From contig NZ_PYWX01000058.1 in assembly GCF_003031675.1 (NCBI RefSeq), forward strand, positions 1 to 41,463: 41,463 nt of DNA. The letters run 5' to 3'. Made by a program: the position numbers and the translations under genes. How positions within the stretch are numbered: the stretch's first letter is position 1; the number at the start of each line of letters is the position of its first letter. Origin of the DNA: Pseudomonas palleroniana (GTDB taxonomy: Bacteria; Pseudomonadota; Gammaproteobacteria; Pseudomonadales; Pseudomonadaceae). Below, piece by piece: positions 31,509 through 40,483 of this stretch. The notes beneath the pieces were generated by a model, which worked only from the letters and a program-made list of their open reading frames with translations, was not told the origin of the DNA and ran no database searches.

Positions 31509-31662
31509 ATCGGCATGAGTGATGGCTCGTAGCCACAACTCTAAAGCAGTATTCCCGCCCTATTCAAAGCCCACGGCCCACGAGGTAAAGTAGCGCCAGC
31601 CACGGAGTATCGGCGTCAACCATGATTGGCCCTCAGAGCCAATCCAAGCAGGGAGCGCGCAT

Positions 31663-32676
31663 ATGGACGATACCTCCGACAACCCGCCGCTGAGGAACGA
31701 TTTTTCCGACCTCAACAGCGAACTGCTTCACGCGGTCATGGAATTGGTCAGCGATGGGATCTGGGATTGGAATGCCAATACCGGCTTCGTCTACCGCAAC
31801 CCGGGCTGGTACGACATGCTCGGCTACCCCCGCCACTCCATGGAGAACAGCGTATTCACCTGGGAGAACGTGATCCACCCGGATGACTACCCGCAAGTCA
31901 TGACGCTGTTCGATGACTACATTCATCATCGTGCGCCCTTTTACCGAACCGAATACCGCTGCCGCAAGGCCGATGGCACTTACCTGTGGATCGAAGACCG
32001 CGGCTACATCATCGCGCGCAATGACGACGGCTCGGTGGCGCGCATGGTCGGTGCCCATCGCGATATCCAGATACGCAAATCCTCGATCGAACAGCTTGAG
32101 CGACGTAACCAGTCCCTTGAAGCCCTGGTAGCCGAGCGCACCCGCGAGCTGTCACGGGTCAACCAGCAACTGCAATTGCAACTGGAAGAAAACCGTTCCC
32201 TGGCTGAACGCGACGCCCTGACCCACGTGGCTAACCGCTACTGCCTGGAGAAAGTGCTGCTGGAAGAATGCGAGCGCGCCGAACGCTTTCGTTCGCCGCT
32301 GGCGCTGGTGGCCATGGATATCGATGACTTCAAGCCGATCAATGATCAGCACGGCCACGCCGTCGGTGACCAGACCCTGGTGCGTGTGGTGGAGAGCCTG
32401 TCGGCCTGCGTACGCGAGGGCGACCTGCTGGCGCGCTGGGGCGGCGACGAGTTCATGTGGGTCTTGCCCAAAAGCTCGCTGGCGGTTGCCAGGGCGCTGG
32501 CCGAAGAGGCCCGCCGCGCCATGCACGAGGCTCCGGCGGTCGGTGCGTTCGCCCTCACCTTGAGCATGGGGGTGGTGGAACGTCGGCCGGGTGAGTCTCC
32601 CGCCGCCCTGGTGGCAAGGGCCGATCAAGCGTTGTATCGGTCCAAGGCGGCGGGAAAGGACAGGGTGTCGGAATAA
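31663..32676 (+). CDS. PAS-GGDEF diguanylate cyclase
   Basis: A 337-residue cytosolic enzyme. A PAS_3 domain spans about 25-138 (GIWDWNANTGFVYRNPGWYD, EYRCRKADGTYLWIEDRG, RDIQIRK). A coiled coil is at 140-180. The GGDEF domain (181-337) has DALTHVANR at 184 and an intact Gly260-Gly-Asp-Glu-Phe264. The inhibitory I-site R251-E-G-D254 lies five residues before it, so c-di-GMP feedback control is expected. It makes c-di-GMP from two GTP in response to a signal read by the PAS domain. It stands alone. Confidence 0.92.
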   Translation: MDDTSDNPPLRNDFSDLNSELLHAVMELVSDGIWDWNANTGFVYRNPGWYDMLGYPRHSMENSVFTWENVIHPDDYPQVMTLFDDYIHHRAPFYRTEYRCRKADGTYLWIEDRGYIIARNDDGSVARMVGAHRDIQIRKSSIEQLERRNQSLEALVAERTRELSRVNQQLQLQLEENRSLAERDALTHVANRYCLEKVLLEECERAERFRSPLALVAMDIDDFKPINDQHGHAVGDQTLVRVVESLSACVREGDLLARWGGDEFMWVLPKSSLAVARALAEEARRAMHEAPAVGAFALTLSMGVVERRPGESPAALVARADQALYRSKAAGKDRVSE

Positions 32677-32679
32677 CGA

Positions 32680-33708
32680 TCAGCGCACCGGCGGCGCGTA
32701 CTGGATGCCGCCTTCACTCCACAATGCATTCAGCCCGCGCTTGATCTTCAATACGCTGCCCTGGCCGATGTTGCGCTCAAACACTTCGCCATAGTTGCCC
32801 ACCTGCTTGACGATCTGCACGACCCAGTCCTTGCGCAGTTTCAAATCCTTGCCATATTCACCGTCGGCGCCGAGCAGACGGGCGACGTCGGGATTGCGGG
32901 TGGTCTTGGCTTGCTCTTCGACGTTCTGCGAGGTGATGCCCATTTCCTCGGCATTGAGCATAGCGAACAGCGTCCACTTGACGATGCTGAACCACTCATC
33001 GTCGCCCTTGCGCACCAGCGGCCCCAACGGTTCCTTGGAGATCACTTGCGGCAGCACGACGAATTCGTCCGGGTGGGCCATCTTGATGCGCTGGGCGTAC
33101 AGGCCCGACTGATCGGTGGTCAACACATCGCAACGCCCGGATTCCAGGCCCTTGGCGCTTTCATCGGCGGTATCGAAGGTGATCGGCGTGTACTTCATGC
33201 CGTTGGTACGGAAGTAATCGGAGACGTTGAGTTCGGTCGTCGTGCCGGCCTGGAGGCAAATGGTCGCACCGTCCAGTTGCTTGGCGTCGGTCACGCCCAA
33301 CTTGTGGTTCACCAGAAAGCCGATCCCGTCGTAGTAGGTCACGCCGGTGAACACCAGGCCCATGCCCGAATCACGCGAACTGGTCCAGGTGGTGTTGCGT
33401 GAAATCACATCGACTTCACCCGATTGCAGCGCGGTGAAACGCTCCTTGGCGGTCAGCTGGCTGAACTTCACTTTCGAGGCATCGCCAAATACCGCTGCGG
33501 CGACGGCATGGCACACATCGACGTCGATCCCGGTCATCTTGCCCTGGCTGTCCGGTACGCCGAAACCCGGCAGGCCGTCGCTGACCCCACACTGGATAAA
33601 ACCCTTCTTCTGAATCGCGTCCAGTGTTGCGCCCGCGTGCGCAGTACCGGCCAAGGCCAAGGCTGCAGTGGTGCCGATCACGGCCAAGGTGGTTTTGAAT
33701 GGGTTCAT
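32680..33708 (-). CDS. Amino-acid ABC transporter substrate-binding protein (AapJ/BztA-like), orphan
   Basis: A 342-residue periplasmic binding protein. Residues 1-25 form a signal peptide ending TAHA-GATLD. The family III solute-binding motif (GFGVPDSQGKMTGIDVDVCH) and GVTYYDGIGFLV are seen, and the length fits the general L-amino-acid binding group (AapJ, BztA) rather than the shorter 250-residue type. It captures amino acids for an ABC importer. No permease or ATPase gene is beside it, so it must share one encoded elsewhere or act as a sensor. It is divergent from the LysR gene at 33852. Confidence 0.85.
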   Translation of the reverse strand: MNPFKTTLAVIGTTAALALAGTAHAGATLDAIQKKGFIQCGVSDGLPGFGVPDSQGKMTGIDVDVCHAVAAAVFGDASKVKFSQLTAKERFTALQSGEVDVISRNTTWTSSRDSGMGLVFTGVTYYDGIGFLVNHKLGVTDAKQLDGATICLQAGTTTELNVSDYFRTNGMKYTPITFDTADESAKGLESGRCDVLTTDQSGLYAQRIKMAHPDEFVVLPQVISKEPLGPLVRKGDDEWFSIVKWTLFAMLNAEEMGITSQNVEEQAKTTRNPDVARLLGADGEYGKDLKLRKDWVVQIVKQVGNYGEVFERNIGQGSVLKIKRGLNALWSEGGIQYAPPVR

Positions 33709-33851
33709 GCAAGGCGCTCCCTGTCATTCCTTTTTATTCGGCGCTGCACAGCCCGCGCCGGTTTATAGTGATGCCAGGCAGTATCGGCGGGTTTCCCGCC
33801 TGCCACAAACGACCTTTCGGCAAAGGCTCCTTCCGATTTGGAATGAACTGC

Positions 33852-34745
33852 ATGATTTCAAAACGCTTGACCCCTTCGATGACCGCCTTGCAATGCTTCG
33901 AAGCGGCCGCCCGCCACCTGAGTTTCACCCGTGCCGCTGAAGAACTGCACCTGACCCAAAGCGCGGTGAGCAAGCAGGTGGCGCAACTGGAAGAGATGCT
34001 GTGCCACAACCTGTTCGAACGGGTGCGCCAGCGCTTGTACCTGTCACCGGCAGGTTCGCTGTACCTGGCCGAAGTGCACAAGATCTTGACTCAGGTGGAT
34101 ATCTCCAGCCGCTATATCCTCACCTACGGCGGCGAGACCGAAGTACTGCGCATCGCGACCCAGCCAACGTTCGGTGACCGTTGGCTGGTGCCCAAGCTCA
34201 AGGATTTCGCGGCCAAACATCCCAGTATCCACTTGGACGTACGCAACGAGCTGGAGCCTTTTGACGTGCTGCAGGCCAAGGCGGATATCGCGTTTTTCTT
34301 CGGCCAGGGCTCATGGCCGGGGGCGACCTGCATCGAGTTGTTTCACGAGGCGGTGGTGCCGGTCTGCGCACCGGGGTTCGTCGCCGAGGGCAGCGATGCC
34401 TCTTCGCGCCATACCCTGTTGCAGTGCACATCGCGCCCGGAAGCCTGGCACGAGTGGTTTCTGGAGCAGGGCCTGCACTCGCAGAACAGCTACCACGGGC
34501 CGCGTTTCGACACGTTCTACATGTGCATCCGTGCGGCGCAGTCGGGTTATGGCGTGGCATTGGTGCCGCAGTATCTGGTGGCCGAGGAGTTGGCCAGCGG
34601 CAGCTTGATGATCCCGTGGAACTACGCAATGCCCAGCGCTGGCGCGCATTTTATTGCCCATGCCGAACATGCCGGCGATATCCCCAAAGTGAAGGCCTTC
34701 CTGAACTGGATGGTCGACTACGTCGGCGCACATCCTGACTTTTAA
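33852..34745 (+). CDS. LysR-family transcriptional regulator (GcvA-like)
   Basis: A 297-residue LysR regulator. The HTH is at residues about 8-65 (MTALQCFEAAARHLSFTRAA, LHLTQSAVSKQVAQLEEML). The effector domain follows (RIATQPTFGDRWLVPKLKDF, SGYGVALVPQYLVAEELASG), which is of the GcvA/AmpR-like set. I start it at MISKRL; an ATG nine bases earlier (33843) is as likely. It lies divergent from the amino-acid-binding protein and directly upstream of the aminotransferase gene (88 bp), so it may control either. Confidence 0.88.
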   Translation: MISKRLTPSMTALQCFEAAARHLSFTRAAEELHLTQSAVSKQVAQLEEMLCHNLFERVRQRLYLSPAGSLYLAEVHKILTQVDISSRYILTYGGETEVLRIATQPTFGDRWLVPKLKDFAAKHPSIHLDVRNELEPFDVLQAKADIAFFFGQGSWPGATCIELFHEAVVPVCAPGFVAEGSDASSRHTLLQCTSRPEAWHEWFLEQGLHSQNSYHGPRFDTFYMCIRAAQSGYGVALVPQYLVAEELASGSLMIPWNYAMPSAGAHFIAHAEHAGDIPKVKAFLNWMVDYVGAHPDF

Positions 34746-34833
34746 TAATGACCCGGCGACTTTATTTCGTTTGCGACAGGGCCGGGCGTGCGGCTTAGAT
34801 AAAAAACGCCCGCCACTGCAGAGTCCGAGAGTC

Positions 34834-36084
34834 ATGAGCCACGCCACCATCAGCCAGTCGATTTCCATCGTTCACCCGATCAGCCTCAGCCACGGCAAGA
34901 ACGCCGAGGTGTGGGACACCACGGGCAAACGCTATATCGACTTTGTCGGCGGCATCGGTGTGCTCAACCTCGGCCATTGCCACCCAGGCGTGGTCGAGGC
35001 CATTCGGGAACAGGCCACGAAGCTGACGCACTACGCGTTCAACGCCGCGCCCCACGCGCCCTACCTCGAATTGATGGAACGCCTCAGCGCGTTCGTTCCA
35101 GTGGGTTACCCGGTGAGCGGCATGCTCACCAACAGCGGCGCGGAAGCCGCTGAAAATGCCTTGAAGATCGTGCGCGGCGCCACCGGGCGCACGGTGGTCA
35201 TCGCCTTTGACGGCGCCTTCCATGGCCGTACCCTGGCCACCCTCAACCTCAACGGCAAGGTCGCGCCCTACAAGCAAAAGGTCGGCGTACTGCCAGGCCC
35301 CGTGTATCACCTGCCCTACCCCAGCGCCGACAACGGCGTCACTTGCGCCGAAGCGCTGAAGGCCATGGACCGCTTGTTCAGCGTGGAAATCGACGTCAGT
35401 GACGTCGCCTGTTTCATCATCGAACCGGTGCAGGGCGAAGGCGGCTTCCTGGCCCTGGATATCGAGTTTGCCCAAGCCCTGCGGCGCTTCTGCGACGCAA
35501 ACCACATCCTGCTGATTGCCGATGAAATCCAGTCCGGCTTTGGTCGCACCGGCCAACGCTTTGCGTTCTCGCGACTGGGCATCGAACCGGACCTGATCCT
35601 GCTCGGCAAAAGCATCGCCGGCGGCGTGCCCTTGGGCGCCGTAGTCGGCCGTAAACCTTTGCTCGACAACCTGCCCAAGGGCGGCTTGGGCGGCACCTAT
35701 TCCGGCAACCCCATCGCTTGCGCCGGCGCATTGGCTACCCTCGATGCAATGACGGATGCACACCTCAAAACCTGGGGTTCACAGCAGGAAGAAGCCATCA
35801 CCCGCCGTTATCACGCCTGGCGCACACAAGGCGTGTGCGCGTACCTGGGCCGCATGACCGGCGTGGGGGCCATGCGCGGCATCGAGCTGGTCAATGCCGA
35901 CGGCACGCCGGCCTCCAAACAACTGACCCAACTGCTGGAACTGGCACGGGACGCGGGCTTGCTGCTGATGCCCAGCGGCAAGTCGCGGCACATCATCCGC
36001 CTGTTGGCACCACTGACCATCGAGCCCGCGGTGCTGGAGGAAGGGCTGGATATCCTGGAGGCGTGTCTGCGGCAGTTGGCCTAG
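34834..36084 (+). CDS. Class III PLP aminotransferase (GabT/DavT-like)
   Basis: A 416-residue ornithine/GABA-type aminotransferase. Motifs are LTNSGAEAAENALKIVRGAT (PLP phosphate), the IADEIQSGFGRTG loop with the PLP ring Asp at 230, and the internal-aldimine Lys259 in LLGKSIAGGVPLGAV. It moves the amino group of an omega- or alpha-amino acid to 2-oxoglutarate. GABA or 5-aminovalerate are likely substrates; a 2-aminoadipate aminotransferase of the lysine pathway is an alternative, as similar Pseudomonas enzymes serve it. The upstream LysR gene is the natural regulator. I start it at MSHATISQ. Confidence 0.85.
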   Translation: MSHATISQSISIVHPISLSHGKNAEVWDTTGKRYIDFVGGIGVLNLGHCHPGVVEAIREQATKLTHYAFNAAPHAPYLELMERLSAFVPVGYPVSGMLTNSGAEAAENALKIVRGATGRTVVIAFDGAFHGRTLATLNLNGKVAPYKQKVGVLPGPVYHLPYPSADNGVTCAEALKAMDRLFSVEIDVSDVACFIIEPVQGEGGFLALDIEFAQALRRFCDANHILLIADEIQSGFGRTGQRFAFSRLGIEPDLILLGKSIAGGVPLGAVVGRKPLLDNLPKGGLGGTYSGNPIACAGALATLDAMTDAHLKTWGSQQEEAITRRYHAWRTQGVCAYLGRMTGVGAMRGIELVNADGTPASKQLTQLLELARDAGLLLMPSGKSRHIIRLLAPLTIEPAVLEEGLDILEACLRQLA

Positions 36085-36242
36085 TAAAGCGGAGGGTGAC
36101 GTCGGTCCGGTCCCGAGGTGACCGTTGGTCTGTTCTGCGGACGAGTCGCGATAAGGGCATTGTGCTGCCTTGACCTGACTCCCCTGCCCCTTGAAAATGC
36201 GCGACGCTTTTTTGTCCCGCTTACTGAAGTAGTGAAATTTCA

Positions 36243-36947
36243 ATGTCCGATTCGCACACCGAAGAATCCGTAGTCGCCTTGCACTCCAAAGCTGAATACG
36301 AAAACGCCATCAATCTTTCACAGCATGTGCCTGCCGCCAAGATCATCAGCGAGATGGTGTTGGACGCGTTCCACACCTCCAAGGAAAGCGACCAGATCCG
36401 CGAACTGCGCGTCGCTATCCGCCAGGCCCACGATGCCTTCGACGATGACAAAGCCTACGACCTGATGGGCCAGCTCAAGCAACTCAAGGACGCCGAAGCC
36501 GCCGACAATGCTGCGCTGGAAAACCTCAGCAGCCAGTTTTCGATCAGTCGCATTCTGTCCAGTTTCAAGGACGACCCCGAGTTTCAGGAACTGGTCTATG
36601 GCCTGGCCCTCAAGGTGCTGAACCAGAGCCACCAGGCCATCAGCAACCCAAGCGCCGGCAAGGGCAAGGCGGCCCGCGCCAAGAAAGAAGCCGAAGTGTT
36701 TGTGATCAGCAAAGACGGGATCAGCGTCACCCTGCCGCTGCGCACGCCACGCTCCAAACTGAACGTGGACCGCGAGGCGCTTGAGTTCCTTGGTTTTGCG
36801 TTTGTGGGTGAAGGCAGCGAAGCCGAACTGGAAAGCGAAACCTTCATCGATAACAGCGGCGTGGAGCAACCGGTCACGCGCAAAAGCATCGTGACGGCCC
36901 TGCAACAGCAGAGCGCCTTTGACGGCTACGCCATCGCCGCGCAATAA
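36243..36947 (+). CDS. Unrecognised 234-aa cytosolic protein
   Basis: A 234-residue protein, host-like in codon use. Residues 1-130 are acidic and helical (KESDQIRELRVAIRQAHDAF, AYDLMGQLKQLKDAEAADNA), followed by a Lys/Ala-rich linker (GKGKAARAKKEAE) at about 138-150. A beta-rich C-terminal domain ends in DNSGVEQPVTRKSIVTALQQ. I see no HNH, HTH or catalytic motif and know no family. There is no signal peptide. It stands alone; a REP doublet follows. The start at 36243 is supported by context but has a poor ribosome site. Confidence 0.65.
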   Translation: MSDSHTEESVVALHSKAEYENAINLSQHVPAAKIISEMVLDAFHTSKESDQIRELRVAIRQAHDAFDDDKAYDLMGQLKQLKDAEAADNAALENLSSQFSISRILSSFKDDPEFQELVYGLALKVLNQSHQAISNPSAGKGKAARAKKEAEVFVISKDGISVTLPLRTPRSKLNVDREALEFLGFAFVGEGSEAELESETFIDNSGVEQPVTRKSIVTALQQQSAFDGYAIAAQ

Positions 36948-36958
36948 GGGCGTTCAGC

Positions 36959-37067
36959 CTGTGGCGAGGGAGCTTGCTCCCGCTGGGCCGCGCAGCGGCC
37001 CCAGCTTTGGGTTTGAAAAGACTGGGCCTGCTTCGCAGTCCAACGGGAGCAGGCTCCCTCGCCACAG
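36959..37067. repeat. REP doublet (inverted pair)
   Basis: CTGTGGCGAGGGAGC (36959-36973) and its exact complement GCTCCCTCGCCACAG (37053-37067) form the outer arms of an inverted REP pair. An inner GGGCCGC/GCGGCCC stem lies between. It is the most complete REP structure of the window, set between two convergent genes. Confidence 0.92.
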
Positions 37068-37091
37068 TCGCAGCGTTGCGCCTTTGGCCGA

Positions 37092-38183
37092 CTAAGCGTT
37101 CATCACCTGCCCCGCGAACACTTCACGAAAGCGTTCCATCTCCTGCTGGGTGCCGACTGTCACCCGCACCCACTGCGGCCAGTTTTTCCAGACCCGCCCC
37201 ACCATCACGTTCTGTGCGGCGAGCCGCTCGATGACGTGCTCGGCGGGCTGTTTCACGTCGATCATGAAGCAGTTGCTCTGCGAGACCGTGCAGGTGAAGC
37301 CGCGGGACTTGAGCCAGGCCAGCGTTTCTTCGCGCACCCGGGCATTGAGCGCCTTGCGCTGCGGCAGCAGCGTGACGTCTTCCAGGCTCGCCCGGGCGCC
37401 GAGCAAGGAGGACGCGGCCGGTACGTTATCGCCACCGAACACCGCCAGCCGCTCCAGCAACGCAGGGTGGCCGATTGCCAAACCCAGCCGCGCTCCAGCC
37501 ATACCGTAGATCTTTGAGAATGTGCGCAGCACCAGCAAATCGTCATGGTCCTTGACCCAGCTCACGCAACTGGGGGCATCGGAGAAATCGATATACGCCT
37601 CATCCACCACCAGCACGCAGCCTTCGGGTTTGTTTGCCAGCGCTTGGCGGATCGTCGCGCTGGGCGTCAGGGTGCCGGTCGGGTTGTTGGGGTTGCACAG
37701 GTAAAGCAGGCCCGCCTGGGGATCAGCGGCGAGCATGGCGGGCACATCATGGGCGTGCCTGGCATCGAGGTTCACTTCGTGCACCGGCGCCTTGTGCGAC
37801 TCGGCAGCCTGGCGCGGCAGTTCGTAGGACGGCGTGGCCATCACCAGGCTGCGGGCTTCGCTGGTGAACGCCACCACGGCGTAGCGCAGTGCGGCCATGG
37901 AGCCGGCAAACACGGCCACATAGTCTTCCGGGATGGCCTGCTGCTGAGCGAACAAAGCGGCCAACGCGTACATGTCCGGGTAGGGATACCGCCCGGACGT
38001 CGCAATCCCACGCTGCATCGCCTCACGAGCAGCGCTCGAGGGGCCGTAGGGGCTTTCGTTGTAGTTGAGCAATACCTTGTCAGACGCTGCCGCCGCCGGG
38101 CTGGCGAGCGCCCAATCCAGACGCCCGAGTATCGGCAGGGCCGCGCCGACGGCAAGAAGGGAACGACGACTCACGCTGACCAT
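37092..38183 (-). CDS. ptaA: Tat-exported HisC-like PLP aminotransferase (PtaA-like)
   Basis: A 363-residue fold-type I aminotransferase of the HisC group with an N-terminal twin-arginine signal (VSVSRRSLLAVGAALPILGR). PLP-binding motifs are CNPNNPTGTLTP, VDEAYIDF and the aldimine Lys224 in RTFSKIYGMAGARLG. A cytosolic HisC has no such leader, so the enzyme acts in the periplasm. In P. fluorescens the Tat-exported transaminase PtaA modifies the pyoverdine side chain, converting glutamate to 2-oxoglutarate. The domain plan and export signal match; my assignment rests on memory. I chose ATG 38183, where the Tat signal starts. No pyoverdine genes are adjacent. Confidence 0.72.
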   Translation of the reverse strand: MVSVSRRSLLAVGAALPILGRLDWALASPAAAASDKVLLNYNESPYGPSSAAREAMQRGIATSGRYPYPDMYALAALFAQQQAIPEDYVAVFAGSMAALRYAVVAFTSEARSLVMATPSYELPRQAAESHKAPVHEVNLDARHAHDVPAMLAADPQAGLLYLCNPNNPTGTLTPSATIRQALANKPEGCVLVVDEAYIDFSDAPSCVSWVKDHDDLLVLRTFSKIYGMAGARLGLAIGHPALLERLAVFGGDNVPAASSLLGARASLEDVTLLPQRKALNARVREETLAWLKSRGFTCTVSQSNCFMIDVKQPAEHVIERLAAQNVMVGRVWKNWPQWVRVTVGTQQEMERFREVFAGQVMNA

Positions 38184-38279
38184 GGTAACGACTCCTCGTA
38201 GGCGGGGATGGATTCGCACAGCTCATACAGAGGAGTATGACGAGGAGAACACCGGCTGATTTAACCGGGCACTGGGCGA

Positions 38280-39635
38280 TCAGCGCTCCAGGTAGTCGAT
38301 GATGGGGTAGCTCGCACACAACGCCTGCACCTGCGAACGCAGCTGTTCGCGTACCGCAGGGTCCTGCCGGTAATCCTCCTCGCCCAGCGGTGTCACGCTG
38401 TCCAGCACCTGGCAAATCAGCGCGACAACCTGCCGGCAGCCCGGCGGGTCGATCATGCGTTGCGCCATGGAACCGGTTCCGATACACACGCCGCTGGTGA
38501 CCCATGACGAGCGCGTCTCACCCGGTACGCGATGCTTGTTCACCAGCAGGCCGCAGCCCTCCAGCGCCGACTCCGCGATGGCGCCGGTCATGGCGCCGCG
38601 CAACCGGATCAGCACCGTGTGGTTTTCGCTTCGCCCACCCACGACGTCATAGTCATGCGCCTGAAAAGCGCGGGCCATTTCATCGGCAAGTGTACGAACC
38701 CGCTCCATGCAGGCGTCGAATGCCGGCGACTTGGCGTACCCCAGGGCGGCCGCTTTAGCCGCGATCATATTGACCGCCGGTGCCCCCTGCATGCGAGGGA
38801 AGACGGCCTGGTCGAGGACGCGGCTGAAGGTCGACTTCAAGCCGGGCACCTTGGTATTCGCATCGCGCCCGGACAGGATCAGCCCACCACGAGGGCCGCC
38901 CAATTGCTTGTGCGTGCAGGTAATGGTGACATGGGCTGCGTTGATCGGGTTGGGATGGCGTCCGGTCACGACCAGCCCGGCAATATAGGAAATGTCAGCG
39001 AGCAGGATGGCGCCGGCCTCATCGGCAATTTCGCGAAACCGCTCGAAATCCACCACCCGCGAGTAAGCCTGCGCCCCACAGATGATAATGCGCGGACGAT
39101 GCGCGAGGGCCAGGCTGCGCACCTGCGCGTAATCGATGAGGCCGTCGGCGGTGGTGCCGTAACGGATGGCTTTGTAATAGGCGCCCGTGAGTACAGCCGG
39201 GCTGCCGAGGGCGAGATCGCCGTCATGGTCGTGGGCCATGCCCAGTAAGGTATCGCCCGGTTCAAGCAGCGCTGAGAGGACTTGGGAGATCGCACTGGAG
39301 GCTGAGTGCGACTGTACGCCTGCGTAGTGGGCATCGAACAGTTCCAGCGCCCGGCGAATGGCCAGGGCTTCGACTCGGTCGACGTTCTCGCAGCCCGTAC
39401 GATGACGCCTGCCCGGCATGCCTTCCGCCGTGACATTGACCAAGGCCGAGGCACTGGCCACCAGCGTATGCGGCTTGACGGCGCAGGATGAAGAGACCAG
39501 CGATAAGGTGCGGTGCTGTCGCGTGACTTCCGCATCGAGGATGCTCGCCAGCTCAAGGTCTTCAGCGTGCAGATCCGCCAGGCCACGACGCAGCAGGTCG
39601 GCCTGGTCTTTCAGTGGTGCGGTATTGAGTGCCAT
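38280..39635 (-). CDS. Diverged serine-hydroxymethyltransferase homologue
   Basis: A 451-residue PLP enzyme of the SHMT family. VTAEGMPGRRHRTGCENVD, VQSHSASSAISQVL, DISYIAGLVVTG and THKQLGGPRGG (Lys243, Schiff base) are the SHMT landmarks. Key residues are changed: the Tyr-Tyr of the KRYYGG block is His78-Arg79, the Tyr two residues before the catalytic Glu is Thr69, and the His of the DMAH block is Tyr217. Glu71 and ring-stacking His110 are kept. A normal folate-dependent SHMT is thus unlikely; another aldol or C1 reaction on an amino acid is possible. It is divergent from the XRE-type regulator, with a palindromic box between. Confidence 0.82.
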   Translation of the reverse strand: MALNTAPLKDQADLLRRGLADLHAEDLELASILDAEVTRQHRTLSLVSSSCAVKPHTLVASASALVNVTAEGMPGRRHRTGCENVDRVEALAIRRALELFDAHYAGVQSHSASSAISQVLSALLEPGDTLLGMAHDHDGDLALGSPAVLTGAYYKAIRYGTTADGLIDYAQVRSLALAHRPRIIICGAQAYSRVVDFERFREIADEAGAILLADISYIAGLVVTGRHPNPINAAHVTITCTHKQLGGPRGGLILSGRDANTKVPGLKSTFSRVLDQAVFPRMQGAPAVNMIAAKAAALGYAKSPAFDACMERVRTLADEMARAFQAHDYDVVGGRSENHTVLIRLRGAMTGAIAESALEGCGLLVNKHRVPGETRSSWVTSGVCIGTGSMAQRMIDPPGCRQVVALICQVLDSVTPLGEEDYRQDPAVREQLRSQVQALCASYPIIDYLER

Positions 39636-39698
39636 CAGTGCGGTTCCCTTCCAGGGTGTTGCGAGCCGATTCGTCCTGAACCGAGGCATTCAATTAAA

Positions 39699-39738
39699 CA
39701 GAAATTTAAACATTTTCCCAATTAAATGTTCATTTCTG
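39699..39738. promoter_or_regulatory. Imperfect 40-bp palindrome in the divergent promoter
   Basis: CAGAAAT (39699-39705) with AACATTT (39709-39715) is mirrored by AAATGTT (39724-39730) with ATTTCTG (39732-39738). The centre is AT-rich. It lies 64 bp upstream of the SHMT-like start and 140 bp upstream of the regulator start. It is a natural operator for the XRE-type regulator. Confidence 0.55.
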
Positions 39739-39877
39739 CGCGCACAGATGACGGCAAAGCAGCGAGGCAGAGCATGCGGGACTTTATTGTTGTGGCCGAC
39801 GCGTGCAACACTCGCGACGCCGTGCAACTGGCGGTGTGGAAAACGGACGTTTATACCTAAAGGGAAGTGGTGAGCAC

Positions 39878-40483
39878 GTGATACACAAACGGGAAAAAAC
39901 CGAGCACTTGAAGAGCAACATCAAGTACTTGATCAAAAGCCGTGGCGAAACCCAGCTTTCGCTAAGCAGTGCCGCCGGCCTGACCAGGACCACCATCTAC
40001 AACATCCTGGAAGGCAAGGTCGTCAACGTACAGCAGTCGACCATTCGCAAGATCTCCGACTTCTTCGGTATCTCCTACGACGAGATCGAGACCGTCGATT
40101 TCGAAGCCAAGGAAATCCTCGAGAGCAGTGTCTCCCCTCTGGGCAACATGAATCCCGCAGCCGTGCCGGTGCTCAAGGAAAGCCAGGTGATGCAGAACCT
40201 GGACAAGCGTATTGGCGAACTGGCCACGCGGTATCCGTTGACCTACTACTTCGGCACCTGCTGCAACCTGATCGGCGTGCGCCTGGAGCGCGGCATTCCC
40301 GGCATCAACGAAGCGGGTGATTTATTGATCGTGCAAAAAGGCACGTCGAGCCCCGGCAAGGAAAAGTTGGTGTACGACAGGGCCATCCGCAAGATGTTCA
40401 TCACCCTTGACGCCTGTAGCGCTTCGGAACGCCTGTGCGTGATCGGCGACATCATCGAGGAGCGCTTCAATGACAACGTATGA
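39878..40483 (+). CDS. XRE-type regulator with C-terminal S24-like domain
   Basis: A 201-residue regulator. Residues about 10-65 are an XRE helix-turn-helix (LIKSRGETQLSLSSAAGLTR, TTIYNILEGKVVNVQQSTIR). Residues about 115-200 resemble the S24/LexA-CI-type beta domain (VRLERGIPGINEAGDLLIVQ), but no Ser-Lys dyad is certain, so self-cleavage is doubtful. The start is GTG at 39878, with a GGTGAG site; the open frame extends to 39803. Its end overlaps the transporter start by 14 bp, so they are co-translated. It probably binds the palindrome at 39699-39738 and controls the SHMT-like and transporter genes. Confidence 0.78.
   Translation: MIHKREKTEHLKSNIKYLIKSRGETQLSLSSAAGLTRTTIYNILEGKVVNVQQSTIRKISDFFGISYDEIETVDFEAKEILESSVSPLGNMNPAAVPVLKESQVMQNLDKRIGELATRYPLTYYFGTCCNLIGVRLERGIPGINEAGDLLIVQKGTSSPGKEKLVYDRAIRKMFITLDACSASERLCVIGDIIEERFNDNV

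Noticed and set aside
31050..31538. 162-aa minus-strand frame upstream of the helicase
   Set aside because: It lies antisense to the 65-aa gene and the REP, in another frame from the helicase, without a family pattern.
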